In this document: piece after piece, positions 9,963 through 20,117 of the stretch | Layout of the letters: every line of letters begins with the position of its first letter | Numbering within the stretch: position 1 is the stretch's first letter | Source of the DNA: CAVTWY01 sp963738615 | GTDB lineage: Bacteria; Pseudomonadota; Gammaproteobacteria; Burkholderiales; Burkholderiaceae_C | Length of the DNA stretch: 64,000 bases | Assembly: GCA_963738615.1 (NCBI GenBank) | Contig: CAVTXI010000019.1 | Coordinates: forward strand, 806,001-870,000 | Reading direction: 5' to 3' | Notes under the pieces: model-generated | Told to the model about the DNA's origin: nothing | Databases searched by the model: none | What the model saw: only the letters and a program-made list of their open reading frames with translations | Position numbers and translations under genes: made by a program

Positions 9963-11803
9963 TCAGTCGAGTTCGAACGCGGTCTCGTAGTTCTTGCGCA
10001 GCGACATGTCCTGGTTCTCCTTGACGAGGAAGCAGTTGCCGACCGCGAGCGCTTCGATCTCGGTGCCCATGAAGCAGCGGAACGCGTCCTCCGGCGTGCA
10101 CACGATCGGCTCGCCGCGCACGTTGAAGCTGGTGTTGACGATCACCGGGCAGCCGGTCAGCTCCTCGAAGCGCGAGATCAGCGCGTGGTAGCGCGGATTG
10201 GTGTCGGCGTGCACGGTCTGGATGCGCGCCGAGTAGTCGATGTGCGTCACCGCCGGGATGTCCGAGCGCGGAACGTTGAGCTTTTCGATGCCGAACAGCG
10301 CCTGCTCGGCTTCGGTCATGGTCTTGCGCCGACGCTCCACCACATCGGCCACCAGCAGCATGTACGGGCTGTCGTCGTCGAGGTCGAACCAGTCGGCGAC
10401 GCGCTCGCGCAGCACCGACGGCGCAAAAGGGCGGAACGACTCGCGGTACTTGACCTTGAGGTTGAGCACCGACTGCATCGTCGGCGAGCGTGCATCGCCC
10501 AGGATCGAGCGCCCGCCTAGCGCACGCGGGCCGAACTCCATGCGACCCTGGAACCAGCCGAGCGCCTTGCCGTCGGCCAGCGCACGGGCGCAGGCATCGA
10601 CGGTGGCGTCGTCGGACAACGAGTCGAACCTGGCGCCCGCCGCGCGCAGCCGCGCCTCGATCTCCGTCTGCGTGAAGGCCGGACCGAGGTACGACCCTTT
10701 CATGCGGTCAGCACCGTTGGCCGTGAGCGGCCGCGGTTGGTCCTTGTACATGTGGTAGGCCACGAGCGCGGCGCCGAGCGCGCCGCCGGCGTCGCCGGCG
10801 GCAGGCTGGATCCAGATGTCTTCGAACGGGCCGGCGCGCAGCAGCTTGCCGTTGGCCACGCAGTTCAGCGCGACACCACCGGCCAGGCACAGCTTCTTCT
10901 GCCCGGTGGCCTCGGCCACCGAGCGCCCGAGCCGCAGCACGACTTCCTCGGTCACCGCCTGGATCGACGCGGCGAGGTCCATCTCGCGCTGTGTCAGCTT
11001 CTGCTCGGGCTTGCGCGGCGGGCCACCGAACAGCGCGTCGAACTTCTCGTTCGTCATCGTCAGCCCGGTGCAGTAGTCGAAGTAGTCGAGGTCCAGGCGG
11101 AAGCTGCCGTCGGGCTTGACGTCGATCAGGTGCTCCATGATCATGCTCGCGTAGATGCGGCTCGCCGTAGGGCGCCAGGCCCATCACCTTGTACTCGCCC
11201 GAGTTGACCTTGAAGCCGGTGTAGTAGGTGAAGGCCGAGTACAGCAGCCCGAGCGAATGCGGGAAGTGGATCTCGCGCAGCACCTCGAGCCGGTTGCCCT
11301 TGCCGTGCGCCAGCGAGGTCGTCGCCCACTCGCCCACGCCGTCCATCGTCAGCACGGCCGCCTCGTCGAACGGCGACGGGAAGAAGGCGCTCGCCGCGTG
11401 GCTCAGGTGGTGCTCCGAAAAGAGCATGCGCGCGTCCAGGTCCTTGCGCGTGCCCAGCGGCGCCAACGCCTTGGTGAGCTGAGAGCTTCAGGAACAGCTT
11501 TTCCTTCAGCCACACCGGAATCGCCATGCTGAACGACTTGAAGCCGCGCGGCGCAAACGCGAGGTAGGTCTCGAGCAGGCGCTCGAACTTCAGCAACGGC
11601 TTGTCGTAGAAGACGATGTGATCGACGTCGTCGAGCGTGATGCCACCCTCGCGCAGGCAGTACTCGATCGCGTGCCGCGGAAATCCGGGGTCGTGCTTCT
11701 TGCGCGTGAAGCGCTCCTCCTGCGCCGCGGCGACGATGTCGCCGTCGGCAACCAGCGCCGCCGCGCTGTCGTGATAGTAGGCCGAGATGCCGAGCACTCT
11801 CAT
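9963..11803 (-). pseudogene. NodU/CmcH-family carbamoyltransferase (two frameshifts)
   Basis: Transfers a carbamoyl group from carbamoyl phosphate to a hydroxyl, probably on a sugar of the exopolysaccharide. The N-terminal Kae1/HSP70-like domain begins VLGISAYYHDSAAALV and contains the metal-binding SEHHLSHAASAFF and the EYKVMGLAPYGEP block. The C-terminal domain has CLAGGVALNCVANGK, RMEFGPRALGGRSIL and VNTSFNVRGEPIVCTPEDA. The frame breaks twice, near 11485 and 11157. At 11157 the sequence reads GATGCGG where GATCGG restores the frame. Removing two inserted bases leaves 1839 bases, exactly 613 codons, the family length. Genes for DUF5989 and SxtJ-like proteins lie just upstream, as next to the SxtI carbamoyltransferase of saxitoxin clusters, and carAB lies just downstream. 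Confidence 0.88.
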
Positions 11804-11812
11804 GCGGCCGGC

Positions 11813-11962
11813 TCAGAACAGCGTGTAGATGAACGGCGCGATCGCCGAGCCTTGCGCCAGCACCAGCAGCCCGCCGAGCAGGAACATCACGATCATGATC
11901 GGCAGCAGCCAGTACTTCTTGCGCACTCGCATGAAACGCCATAGTTGGGCGAGCAGGCTCAT
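11813..11962 (-). CDS. DUF5989 family small membrane protein (SxtK-like)
   Basis: A 49-residue peptide with a basic N terminus (MRVRKKYW) and one hydrophobic segment, roughly residues 18-38. The ATG at 11962 is the natural start; a longer frame upstream overlaps the SxtJ-like gene and is not credible. Such peptides (DUF5989) are regularly encoded beside NodU/CmcH carbamoyltransferases, and this one sits 9 bases upstream of that gene and 11 bases after the SxtJ-like gene. Its role is unknown. Position suggests it helps anchor or stabilise the carbamoyltransferase at the membrane, which is inference. Confidence 0.8.
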   Translation of the reverse strand: MSLLAQLWRFMRVRKKYWLLPIMIVMFLLGGLLVLAQGSAIAPFIYTLF

Positions 11963-11973
11963 CGCGTGTTCCT

Positions 11974-12393
11974 TCAGAACTGGTTTGGAAGTGAGTCGGG
12001 TTTCGGCCCCGGCGGCTGGCGATCGACCCAATAGGTCGGCGCGCCTGCGTCGCGCCGCAGCTTGAGCACATCCTTGCCCAGCACGCGCATGAGCAGCGCT
12101 GTCGGCGTGACGACCAGGAAAAACATGATGCCGAGAACGATCGGGCTCGTCACCTTGTGCAGCAGCAGGCCGAAGCGCGTCCAGATCTTGTTGAGCGGGC
12201 CGAGCACGCTCGGCAGCGCGAGTGCGATCAGAGCGAACGCCGCCGCCACGCCGAGGCTCCACAGCCGCACGGGCCTGCCGAATACCCACGGATACAGGCC
12301 GACGAGCAGGAATACTGCGCCGAAAACAAGGCCCAGCGTCCGGTTGGACGAGCCTTCGATGACATCGCTGCGTTCGAGTGATTCGTGGCTCAT
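11974..12393 (-). CDS. SxtJ family membrane protein
   Basis: A 139-residue protein with three likely membrane segments (LGLVFGAVFLLVGLYPW, LGVAAAFALIALALP, PIVLGIMFFLVVTPTALLM) and a C-terminal tail with a conserved YWVDRQ-type ending. It resembles SxtJ, named from cyanobacterial saxitoxin clusters where it accompanies a carbamoyltransferase. The ATG at 12393 (MSHESLERSD) is chosen over the upstream extension, which would overlap the SGNH gene. It sits between that gene (38 bases away) and the DUF5989 gene. Function unknown; the constant pairing with NodU-type enzymes suggests an accessory role in membrane-associated carbamoylation. Confidence 0.82.
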   Translation of the reverse strand: MSHESLERSDVIEGSSNRTLGLVFGAVFLLVGLYPWVFGRPVRLWSLGVAAAFALIALALPSVLGPLNKIWTRFGLLLHKVTSPIVLGIMFFLVVTPTALLMRVLGKDVLKLRRDAGAPTYWVDRQPPGPKPDSLPNQF

Positions 12394-12430
12394 GGGCGAA
12401 AAAAACAAGGCTGCTGAAGTTGCTTCGGGT

Positions 12431-13639
12431 TCACGGCGCTGCGACCGCGCCGTCGCGCCGTCGGCACAGCCGGGCTGCGGCCAGATCAGCGGCGGCACGG
12501 TGACCCGCAGCATTCCAATGGCCGGTGCCCATCCGCGTGTTCGGGAAACCGTGAAAGAAAACCATGTTGCGCTCTGCGAGCTTGCGCAACTGCGGGGCCA
12601 GTAAAACCGTCTCGATGCCATGGCGCGAAGTGGCGGCCTCGATCCGGCGGTCCGGGTAGGTCACGTCGCGACCTTCAGCAGCGGCCTCGAACTGCCGACG
12701 CACTTGGGGATCGGGGTGAACCTGAATGCCGCTGGACAAGGTCATGACAAGCAGCCTAGCCCCCGCGGCGCGCACGTCGTTCTCGAGTTGTACGATCAGC
12801 CGATCAGTGACCTCCCAGGCCTCGCGCCAAGCCGGTGTCTTTGGCTCGCCATAAACTGCATTGTCGATGCCGGCTTCGAACGCCGCGGCGTCGTTCCGGG
12901 GCCCCGCAGGCGACGCTGCTCGGCTGCCCAAACGATCCTTGAGGTAATAACCCCCCTGAACGATGCGCGACACGCGCAAGCCGTCGAGCAGCGAGCGCAG
13001 GGCATTGGTGCGCCGCCGGAACTCATCGGACTGTGCAAACGAACGGTCCTCGACCAGCGCGCCGCCCTCGACCACGAAGAACGGCCGGAGCTTGTCCGGC
13101 TCCAGCTCGCGCGAGTTGTTTCGAACGTCGTTGCCGGTGAAGACCGCAGCGATGACGAGGTCCGGCGCGTAGCGCGATGAGTGTTCGCGAAAAGTCAGTA
13201 GCTGTTGCGCCGTGCCGTAGCTCGAGACCCCGAAGTTCAGCACCTCGACACGCTGGCCAGCGAAAGCGCCGCAGCCGCTCAGCCGACGCTCCAGCTGAGC
13301 CGTGAACGTGTCGTCCAGATCGACCTGCAGCGCTTCGATGTAGGAGTCGCCTAGGACCGCGATGCGGAAGACGCCGACCGGCTTTTGCTCGGTTCGGTCG
13401 AGGTCGCGAAACCCAGCGGCGTTGATGCGGACGTCGGCATCACCTTCGGCGGTGAAGTGCCCGTGGGCATTGGCCGTCAAGCGCAGGCCGAGACGATCAT
13501 CGGGCCGGTGGTACGCGACGTTGCTGAAGCCCGCTACGCGCAACCCTACCTCCATCGTGACGGCCAGAACGCCCAAAGTGCCGAGGATCAGCGATGCATT
13601 GAGCAGGAGCGATTCGAGGCGACTGGTAGCGACTGTCAT
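12431..13639 (-). CDS. Membrane-anchored SGNH/GDSL hydrolase
   Basis: About 402 residues from the ATG at 13639 (MTVATSRLES), with one N-terminal transmembrane helix (LILGTLGVLAVTMEVGLRV) and a periplasmic SGNH domain. Block I is IAVLGDSYIEALQ with Ser near residue 99. Later blocks are NFGVSSYGTAQQL and AVFTGNDV, and the C-terminal MGTGHWNAAGHRAAA supplies the His; the expected Asp three residues before that His is not obvious. It is the first gene of the six-gene minus-strand series ending with carB. A role as an O-acyl esterase or transferase acting on the polymer is likely from the fold and location, but the substrate is unknown. A longer start at 13678 adds only a basic stretch. Confidence 0.83.
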   Translation of the reverse strand: MTVATSRLESLLLNASLILGTLGVLAVTMEVGLRVAGFSNVAYHRPDDRLGLRLTANAHGHFTAEGDADVRINAAGFRDLDRTEQKPVGVFRIAVLGDSYIEALQVDLDDTFTAQLERRLSGCGAFAGQRVEVLNFGVSSYGTAQQLLTFREHSSRYAPDLVIAAVFTGNDVRNNSRELEPDKLRPFFVVEGGALVEDRSFAQSDEFRRRTNALRSLLDGLRVSRIVQGGYYLKDRLGSRAASPAGPRNDAAAFEAGIDNAVYGEPKTPAWREAWEVTDRLIVQLENDVRAAGARLLVMTLSSGIQVHPDPQVRRQFEAAAEGRDVTYPDRRIEAATSRHGIETVLLAPQLRKLAERNMVFFHGFPNTRMGTGHWNAAGHRAAADLAAARLCRRRDGAVAAP

Positions 13640-14199
13640 GTTCGGAACCCATCGTCTCCGCCTTTCGGCGTGGCTCACCGCGCTCAGCCTCGCAGGGTCG
13701 TTTCAGTGTAGATGAGCCCGTGGGTGCGACAACCCCCACGACCAGAGCACGCCGCCGAGATGTCGGTGTCAAGCGTCCAGCATCCGCCGTGCGCGAATGC
13801 GGAATACGGCGCGGTGCGCGTTCTCGAAGTGCAGCCGTGTTTTGCCGCTTACGCCTTCGCGCGGGCAACCAAAAACCTCGTCGGCATTGGGACTCGAGAC
13901 CGACATCGGGTGGCTGTGCAAGTTGGCGAAGCTAGAGGTTGTCGCGACGCGGCGACGCCAAATAGTGCACGGATCACCTGTAACAGTAAACCAGTGATGT
14001 CAGTGGCGCGCCCACCTAGGGTCCCACTTCCCGCGAGGTTCCTCCCAGCTACCCGAGTCGAAATTCGCCGCCGTGGCGCGGTTACAACCCCCGCGCCCGG
14101 TTACGGGCGGCCTGGAACAGCCTTGTAGCGTACTTCCCTCGTGCAGTCGAGACCTCGCACTGCGGCCCATCTAAGTAAACGAGTCGGTTGGGAGTTAGC
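13640..14199. other. Intergenic region between divergent genes
   Basis: About 560 bases separate the start of the SGNH hydrolase series from the secreted repeat protein on the other strand. Both promoters must lie here. I see no convincing sigma-70 or sigma-54 promoter, no RNA gene and no open frame with protein-like composition. The frames that exist are arginine- and proline-rich shadows. Confidence 0.5.
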
Positions 14200-16137
<1,938 letters not shown>

Positions 16138-16168
16138 CCGTCTCCTACCAAACCACACTTCACAAACC

Positions 16169-17245
16169 ATGAAACGCAGAACCCTCCTTCTCGCGTCGTC
16201 CAGCTTGGCCGGAAGCGGCCTTGTGCAGACGGTCCGCGCTGCCGTGCCTTGCCCTCCGCCGTTGCTCGTTGCCGGCGGCGGAACCTCTGTTGTCTCGCCG
16301 ATCTGCCCGAGCGGCGCGGGCGGCGCGGGCGGCGGCTCGGCGCTGGCGGCTCTCGCTGCATCGATGTCGTCCGGCCAATGGTCGAGTTTCACCATGGGCG
16401 GCATGGGCTTCCCGCTGCTGGACGCTGGCAACGGCCACTCGATCACCGAGTTCGCGGCACGCGGCCACTGGGACCCGGTGCACAACAAGATCCAGTTCTG
16501 GGGCTGGGGCCACTACTCGAACTCCGCGCTCATCACATGGGACGATGCTACAAACCAGTGGTCGAAGGGCACCGACCCGGCCTGGGGCGGAATCGGCCAC
16601 GCCTACTACCACCTTGCTCTGGATCCGCGCACCGGCGATATGTACTTGCGTCAGTACGGCGGTGCCAGAGTGAAGAAGAAGCCTTACGGCGGCGCTTGGG
16701 TGGACATTGCCAGCCACCACAACTCAGGCAATCAGGTCGCCGGCGGCCTGGAGTGGTCGTCCAGCCTGAACGGCGGTGCCGGCGGACTGGTCTTCTGCGA
16801 CGCGGCCAGTGCCGAGTCTTGGAGCCCGAGCAGCAACAGCTGGACGCTACGTTCGACTTCATTGTCCTTGGCCCCTTATAGCAATTGGATCGCCGCGGCC
16901 GCAGGGCAGGTGTACTTTGGCGGCGGCAACGGGTCGTCGACCATGTACAGCATGTCGGCCAATGGAGCGGTCAGCGCGGCGCCTTCGACGCCGATCCAGG
17001 CCGGTGTGGGCGGGGGCATCGTGATGCGCCATCCCGACGGCAATCAGTTACTGCTGTTCAGCCAAGGCGCTACTGGGGCTGTCTATCGCTTCAACGGCTC
17101 GTCCTGGGCCTCGCACGGCTCGCACCAGATCGGCGGCGCCGCCAACCTGTGGTTCGGGGTGCCGATCTCTAACTACGGAGTTGTCCTGTTCGTCGTGCAA
17201 ACCGCATCGGTCGGCAACCCGACGGTCAAGGTCTACAAGCCTTGA
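16169..17245 (+). CDS. Secreted protein with Kelch-like repeats, function unknown
   Basis: A 358-residue protein with an N-terminal signal peptide, MKRRTLLLASSSLAGSGLV to about residue 24. The paired arginines leave Tat export possible. The mature part has repeated strands with WSSF, HWDPVHNKIQFWGWG, LALDPRTGDMYL, GGLVFCDAASAESWSPSSNSW and QVYFGGGNGSSTMYS, spaced like blades of a beta-propeller of the Kelch/galactose-oxidase type. No catalytic motif is evident. It lies 31 bases after the Pro-Ala-linker protein gene on the same strand and is probably co-transcribed, suggesting that the two secreted proteins act together on or in the polysaccharide matrix. I do not recognise a named family. Confidence 0.65.
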   Translation: MKRRTLLLASSSLAGSGLVQTVRAAVPCPPPLLVAGGGTSVVSPICPSGAGGAGGGSALAALAASMSSGQWSSFTMGGMGFPLLDAGNGHSITEFAARGHWDPVHNKIQFWGWGHYSNSALITWDDATNQWSKGTDPAWGGIGHAYYHLALDPRTGDMYLRQYGGARVKKKPYGGAWVDIASHHNSGNQVAGGLEWSSSLNGGAGGLVFCDAASAESWSPSSNSWTLRSTSLSLAPYSNWIAAAAGQVYFGGGNGSSTMYSMSANGAVSAAPSTPIQAGVGGGIVMRHPDGNQLLLFSQGATGAVYRFNGSSWASHGSHQIGGAANLWFGVPISNYGVVLFVVQTASVGNPTVKVYKP

Positions 17246-17340
17246 CAGATATTTGCAGCCGCTCGACGAAGTGACCGGACGGTCCCTTCTTCGGGGGCTG
17301 AAGCGAGCGCCAGTACGCGATACATTCTGTGTCGCATCCC

Positions 17341-18015
17341 ATGTCACGCCGCATGACAACCAGCGCACTGACCCAACGCCGTTTATTTGGTGTTGCTTTG
17401 GTCGCCTGCTTGGCGATGGCGCAAGTGCAAGCGCAGCTGATCCCAGGCTACCCGAGCAGTGCGCGCGGCTACGATCCGCGTGAAGTTGCGCTGCTGCCGC
17501 CGTACTGCAAGTACACCCAGGAGTTTGAGGAGAAAGTTCCAGGAGGAACCGACAAGGCCGAGAAGGCGAAGTGGCAAGCGACGCTGGGGGCCGCCGACTT
17601 CAATGCGCTGCACCACTACTGCCTGGGGCTGATGAACGCCAATCGCGGTATGTTTCTCGCCCGGACGGAGCAGGTGAAGAATTTCTTCCTCGAGGACGCT
17701 CTACGAGAGTACGACTACGTCATCGAGCGCGTGCGACCGGACCTTGCCTTGTTGCCCGAGGTTTTCGCGCGCAAGGGAGATGCCTTGCTGCGCCTGGGCC
17801 TGGTCCCGGATGGACTCGCCGCGATCGAGCGTGCAATTCGTCTGAAGCCCGACTACTGGTTGCCGTACGCGTATGCGGGCGATTTTTTCAAGCGCACCGG
17901 GGATGTCGCGCGTGCGCGCAGTTGGTTTGAGAAGGGCTTGGCCGCCGCCCCCGAGTCGCTGGCCCTGCAGTCGCGAATGGAGTCACTTGGCACCGGAGCT
18001 ACGAAGGGGCGCTAG
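17341..18015 (+). CDS. Secreted tetratricopeptide-repeat protein
   Basis: About 224 residues from the ATG at 17341; a GTG at 17329 and an ATG at 17353 are alternatives, and no strong ribosome site decides. A signal peptide ends near AQVQA. The C-terminal half has TPR-type helices: ALREYDYVIERVRPDLALLPEVFARKGDALLRLG, then GLAAIERAIRLKPDYW and ARARSWFEKGLAAAPESLALQ-like segments. TPR proteins commonly scaffold exopolysaccharide export and assembly in the periplasm. It is third in a plus-strand set of secreted proteins (96 bases after the Kelch-like gene). Its 3' end overlaps the convergent methyltransferase gene by 33 bases. Confidence 0.72.
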   Translation: MSRRMTTSALTQRRLFGVALVACLAMAQVQAQLIPGYPSSARGYDPREVALLPPYCKYTQEFEEKVPGGTDKAEKAKWQATLGAADFNALHHYCLGLMNANRGMFLARTEQVKNFFLEDALREYDYVIERVRPDLALLPEVFARKGDALLRLGLVPDGLAAIERAIRLKPDYWLPYAYAGDFFKRTGDVARARSWFEKGLAAAPESLALQSRMESLGTGATKGR

Positions 18016-18816
18016 AGAGAGGCGACCTCCCGGTTTGCGCAACGTGACGAGGATCCACCCACGCAACCAGCCAAGCATCGGCACGTTCGATATGGCCTTC
18101 TCGTAGCACATCCCAACGAAGAACAGGGCCCCATTGAACATCAAGTAGTTGGGGTACTGGCTGAGATAGTCGAACGATTCCACGGTCAGATCGGCTCCGC
18201 GCGCCAGACACTTGACGGCGTGACGGGTGTTTGTGCGGTACGCGGTCGGAAACGTATCTTCCTCCGCACGCCCTTCGACGCGTCGTACGATCCCCGCATG
18301 AAACTGGTTGGGAACCAGACGGGCAAACAGGGTGCCGTAGTCCCACATGTTGGCTGTCAAGAAGACCACGGCCCCTCCCGGTCGCAGAACGCGAGAAAAC
18401 TCTCGATAGACGGCGGCCGGATCGGTCAAATGCTCGAACACGCTGCGCGAGGCCACGAGGTCGACGCTGGCCGGTTCGATCGGCATGCCCGAGAGATCCG
18501 CGCGGTGAGTCTCGATCCCCGAAGGCACGTCCGTAAACTCAACCACATCGACGCCAATCAGTCGATCTGCCTTGCCGAGATACTTGCGCAGCAGCGGCAC
18601 GGAGCGTCCACATCCAGCATCGAGAAGGACGGATCCGGGCTCCAGCAGTTGCTCGATCCGCCGCTCGAGCACGCGATAGGGATGCTCGGCGTCCGTGTAG
18701 AACCGGTCCTTTAAGCGTTGAGCGGCTTGGCTTGTCAACGACCCTCCGATGGTCTGACGCGTTCCGAGTGCGGCCGAGTCGCGGCTGCTTGTGATGAGTA
18801 GGAGAGCATTGGACAA
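17983..18816 (-). CDS. Class I SAM-dependent methyltransferase
   Basis: A 277-residue methyltransferase of the Methyltransf_11 type. Motif I is LLDAGCGRSVPLL, motif II GVDVVEF, the acidic block ends ASVDLVASRSVFEHL, and the post-motif is VLRPGGAVVFLTANMW. A C-terminal hydrophobic stretch (YLMFNGALFFVGMCYEKA) may place it at the membrane or bind a lipid-linked sugar. The start at 18816 is a TTG; no clear Shine-Dalgarno sequence supports it and an internal start is possible. It is divergent from the SGNH gene starting at 18986, with 169 bases between that should hold both promoters. A sugar methyltransferase role is inferred from the surrounding locus. Confidence 0.8.
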   Translation of the reverse strand: MSNALLLITSSRDSAALGTRQTIGGSLTSQAAQRLKDRFYTDAEHPYRVLERRIEQLLEPGSVLLDAGCGRSVPLLRKYLGKADRLIGVDVVEFTDVPSGIETHRADLSGMPIEPASVDLVASRSVFEHLTDPAAVYREFSRVLRPGGAVVFLTANMWDYGTLFARLVPNQFHAGIVRRVEGRAEEDTFPTAYRTNTRHAVKCLARGADLTVESFDYLSQYPNYLMFNGALFFVGMCYEKAISNVPMLGWLRGWILVTLRKPGGRLSLAPLRSSGAK

Positions 18817-18985
18817 TCACTTGCCGCGAAAGGAATGAGTTTTATTCTAACGAGGCTCCGCCTCAGACCGGCAGGTGATAGGGGAGCGATCGTTGCGGTG
18901 TGTGGCGCGGCGTAAGCTGGCTCAGGTTGAGCCGGCTGGTCAAGCCCAGAGATGTACGAGCTCGAAGCGCAATGGGGTCACGGAA

Positions 18986-20095
18986 ATGGATTCCACCGAA
19001 ATGCAAGACCCCGAAACGCCCTCGTTCCGCAAGCTCGCAACACTGATGGTGCTGGCCATCGGCGCGGCGATTCTGCTGCTGCTGCTGGCCGCCGAGGCGG
19101 CGGTGCGAGTTCGTCAGCACCTCAAGTACGGGTCGGTCGCCACGTTGGAGGAGCAGTTCACTCTCGATCCCGCGCTTGCACTCCGTGTCCCCGTCGCCGG
19201 CTTCAAGCACGGTCGAGTTTCGGTGAATCGCCTGGGGTTCCGCGGCGACGAAGTCAGCTTACCGAAGCCCGCAGGGACGTTGCGGCTGGCCTTCCTCGGC
19301 GCATCGACCACATGGTGCGCCGAAGTCTCCGGCAACGAGCATGTCTGGCCTCACCAGGTCGCGAGGGACCTGCGCAGCGCATTGCCCGGCGTGAACGTTG
19401 ACTATGTCAACGCTGGTGTTCCCGGCTACACACTGGCATCGATGCTGAAGTCGATGCAGGGTCGAGTCGCACCGTTGCAGCCGGACGTGGTCGTCATCTA
19501 CGAAGGTACCAACGACCTCACTGGCGAAATGCGCAGCCTCGCAGCCCGCAAGGGAGTGATCTCGAGCGATCGGTTTCAGGAGATGAGTGAGCCTAGCCGC
19601 TACTCCTTGCTCTGGCATCTTGCCGAAAAGAACCTGCGCGTGCTCGCCGCGGAGCGGGCCATCCAGGCTCCCTCCTCTCGCCTGGACATTGACGCGCGCA
19701 CGCTTGGCCAGTCGTACCGCGCGGCGCTGACGAAGGTCGTCCGCGAGGCACAGCGCCACGCCAAGGTGGTCGCCGTTGCGACTTTCTCGACACAGCCACG
19801 GCACGGGCAGACAGCACAGCAGAAGGTGCAGGCCTCTTCTTCGGCGCTGTACTACATGCCGTTCCTTCAACCCGACACGATCATCGCTGCCTACGAGCGC
19901 TACAACGACATTGCACGCGAGGTCGCGCACGAAACGGGCGCGCTGCTGATCGACGGAGAGCACGTTGTCCCCGGCGATGCGCTTCACTTTCACGACACGG
20001 TGCACTTTACCGATCGCGGCAGCGCGGCGATGGCGCGACGCGTCAGCCGCGCGCTTCTCTCGAGCGGCCAGCTTCAATCGCTGCTGCAGCAGTGA
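18986..20095 (+). CDS. Membrane-anchored SGNH/GDSL hydrolase
   Basis: About 369 residues from the ATG at 18986 (MDSTEMQDPE). One N-terminal membrane helix (LMVLAIGAAILLLLLAAEAAV) precedes a periplasmic SGNH domain with block I LAFLGASTTWCAE (Ser 107), VNAGVPGYTL, the Asn block VIYEGTNDLTG, and the C-terminal DTVHFTDRGSAAMA providing Asp and His. All four SGNH blocks are present, so it should be active as an esterase or acyltransferase, most likely on O-acetyl groups of the polymer. It is convergent with algD (22 bases between stops), and it stands alone on its strand. Confidence 0.85.
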   Translation: MDSTEMQDPETPSFRKLATLMVLAIGAAILLLLLAAEAAVRVRQHLKYGSVATLEEQFTLDPALALRVPVAGFKHGRVSVNRLGFRGDEVSLPKPAGTLRLAFLGASTTWCAEVSGNEHVWPHQVARDLRSALPGVNVDYVNAGVPGYTLASMLKSMQGRVAPLQPDVVVIYEGTNDLTGEMRSLAARKGVISSDRFQEMSEPSRYSLLWHLAEKNLRVLAAERAIQAPSSRLDIDARTLGQSYRAALTKVVREAQRHAKVVAVATFSTQPRHGQTAQQKVQASSSALYYMPFLQPDTIIAAYERYNDIAREVAHETGALLIDGEHVVPGDALHFHDTVHFTDRGSAAMARRVSRALLSSGQLQSLLQQ

Positions 20096-20117
20096 CAGCG
20101 GACAGGGCTCTCCAACA

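Noticed and set aside
13712..14128. 138-residue plus-strand open frame in the intergenic region
   Set aside because: Composition is that of random GC-rich DNA, with no ribosome site or domain.
14110..14130. Sigma-54 site upstream of the secreted Pro-Ala-linker protein
   Set aside because: TGGAACAGCCTTGTAGC resembles the consensus but lacks the -12 GC at the right distance.
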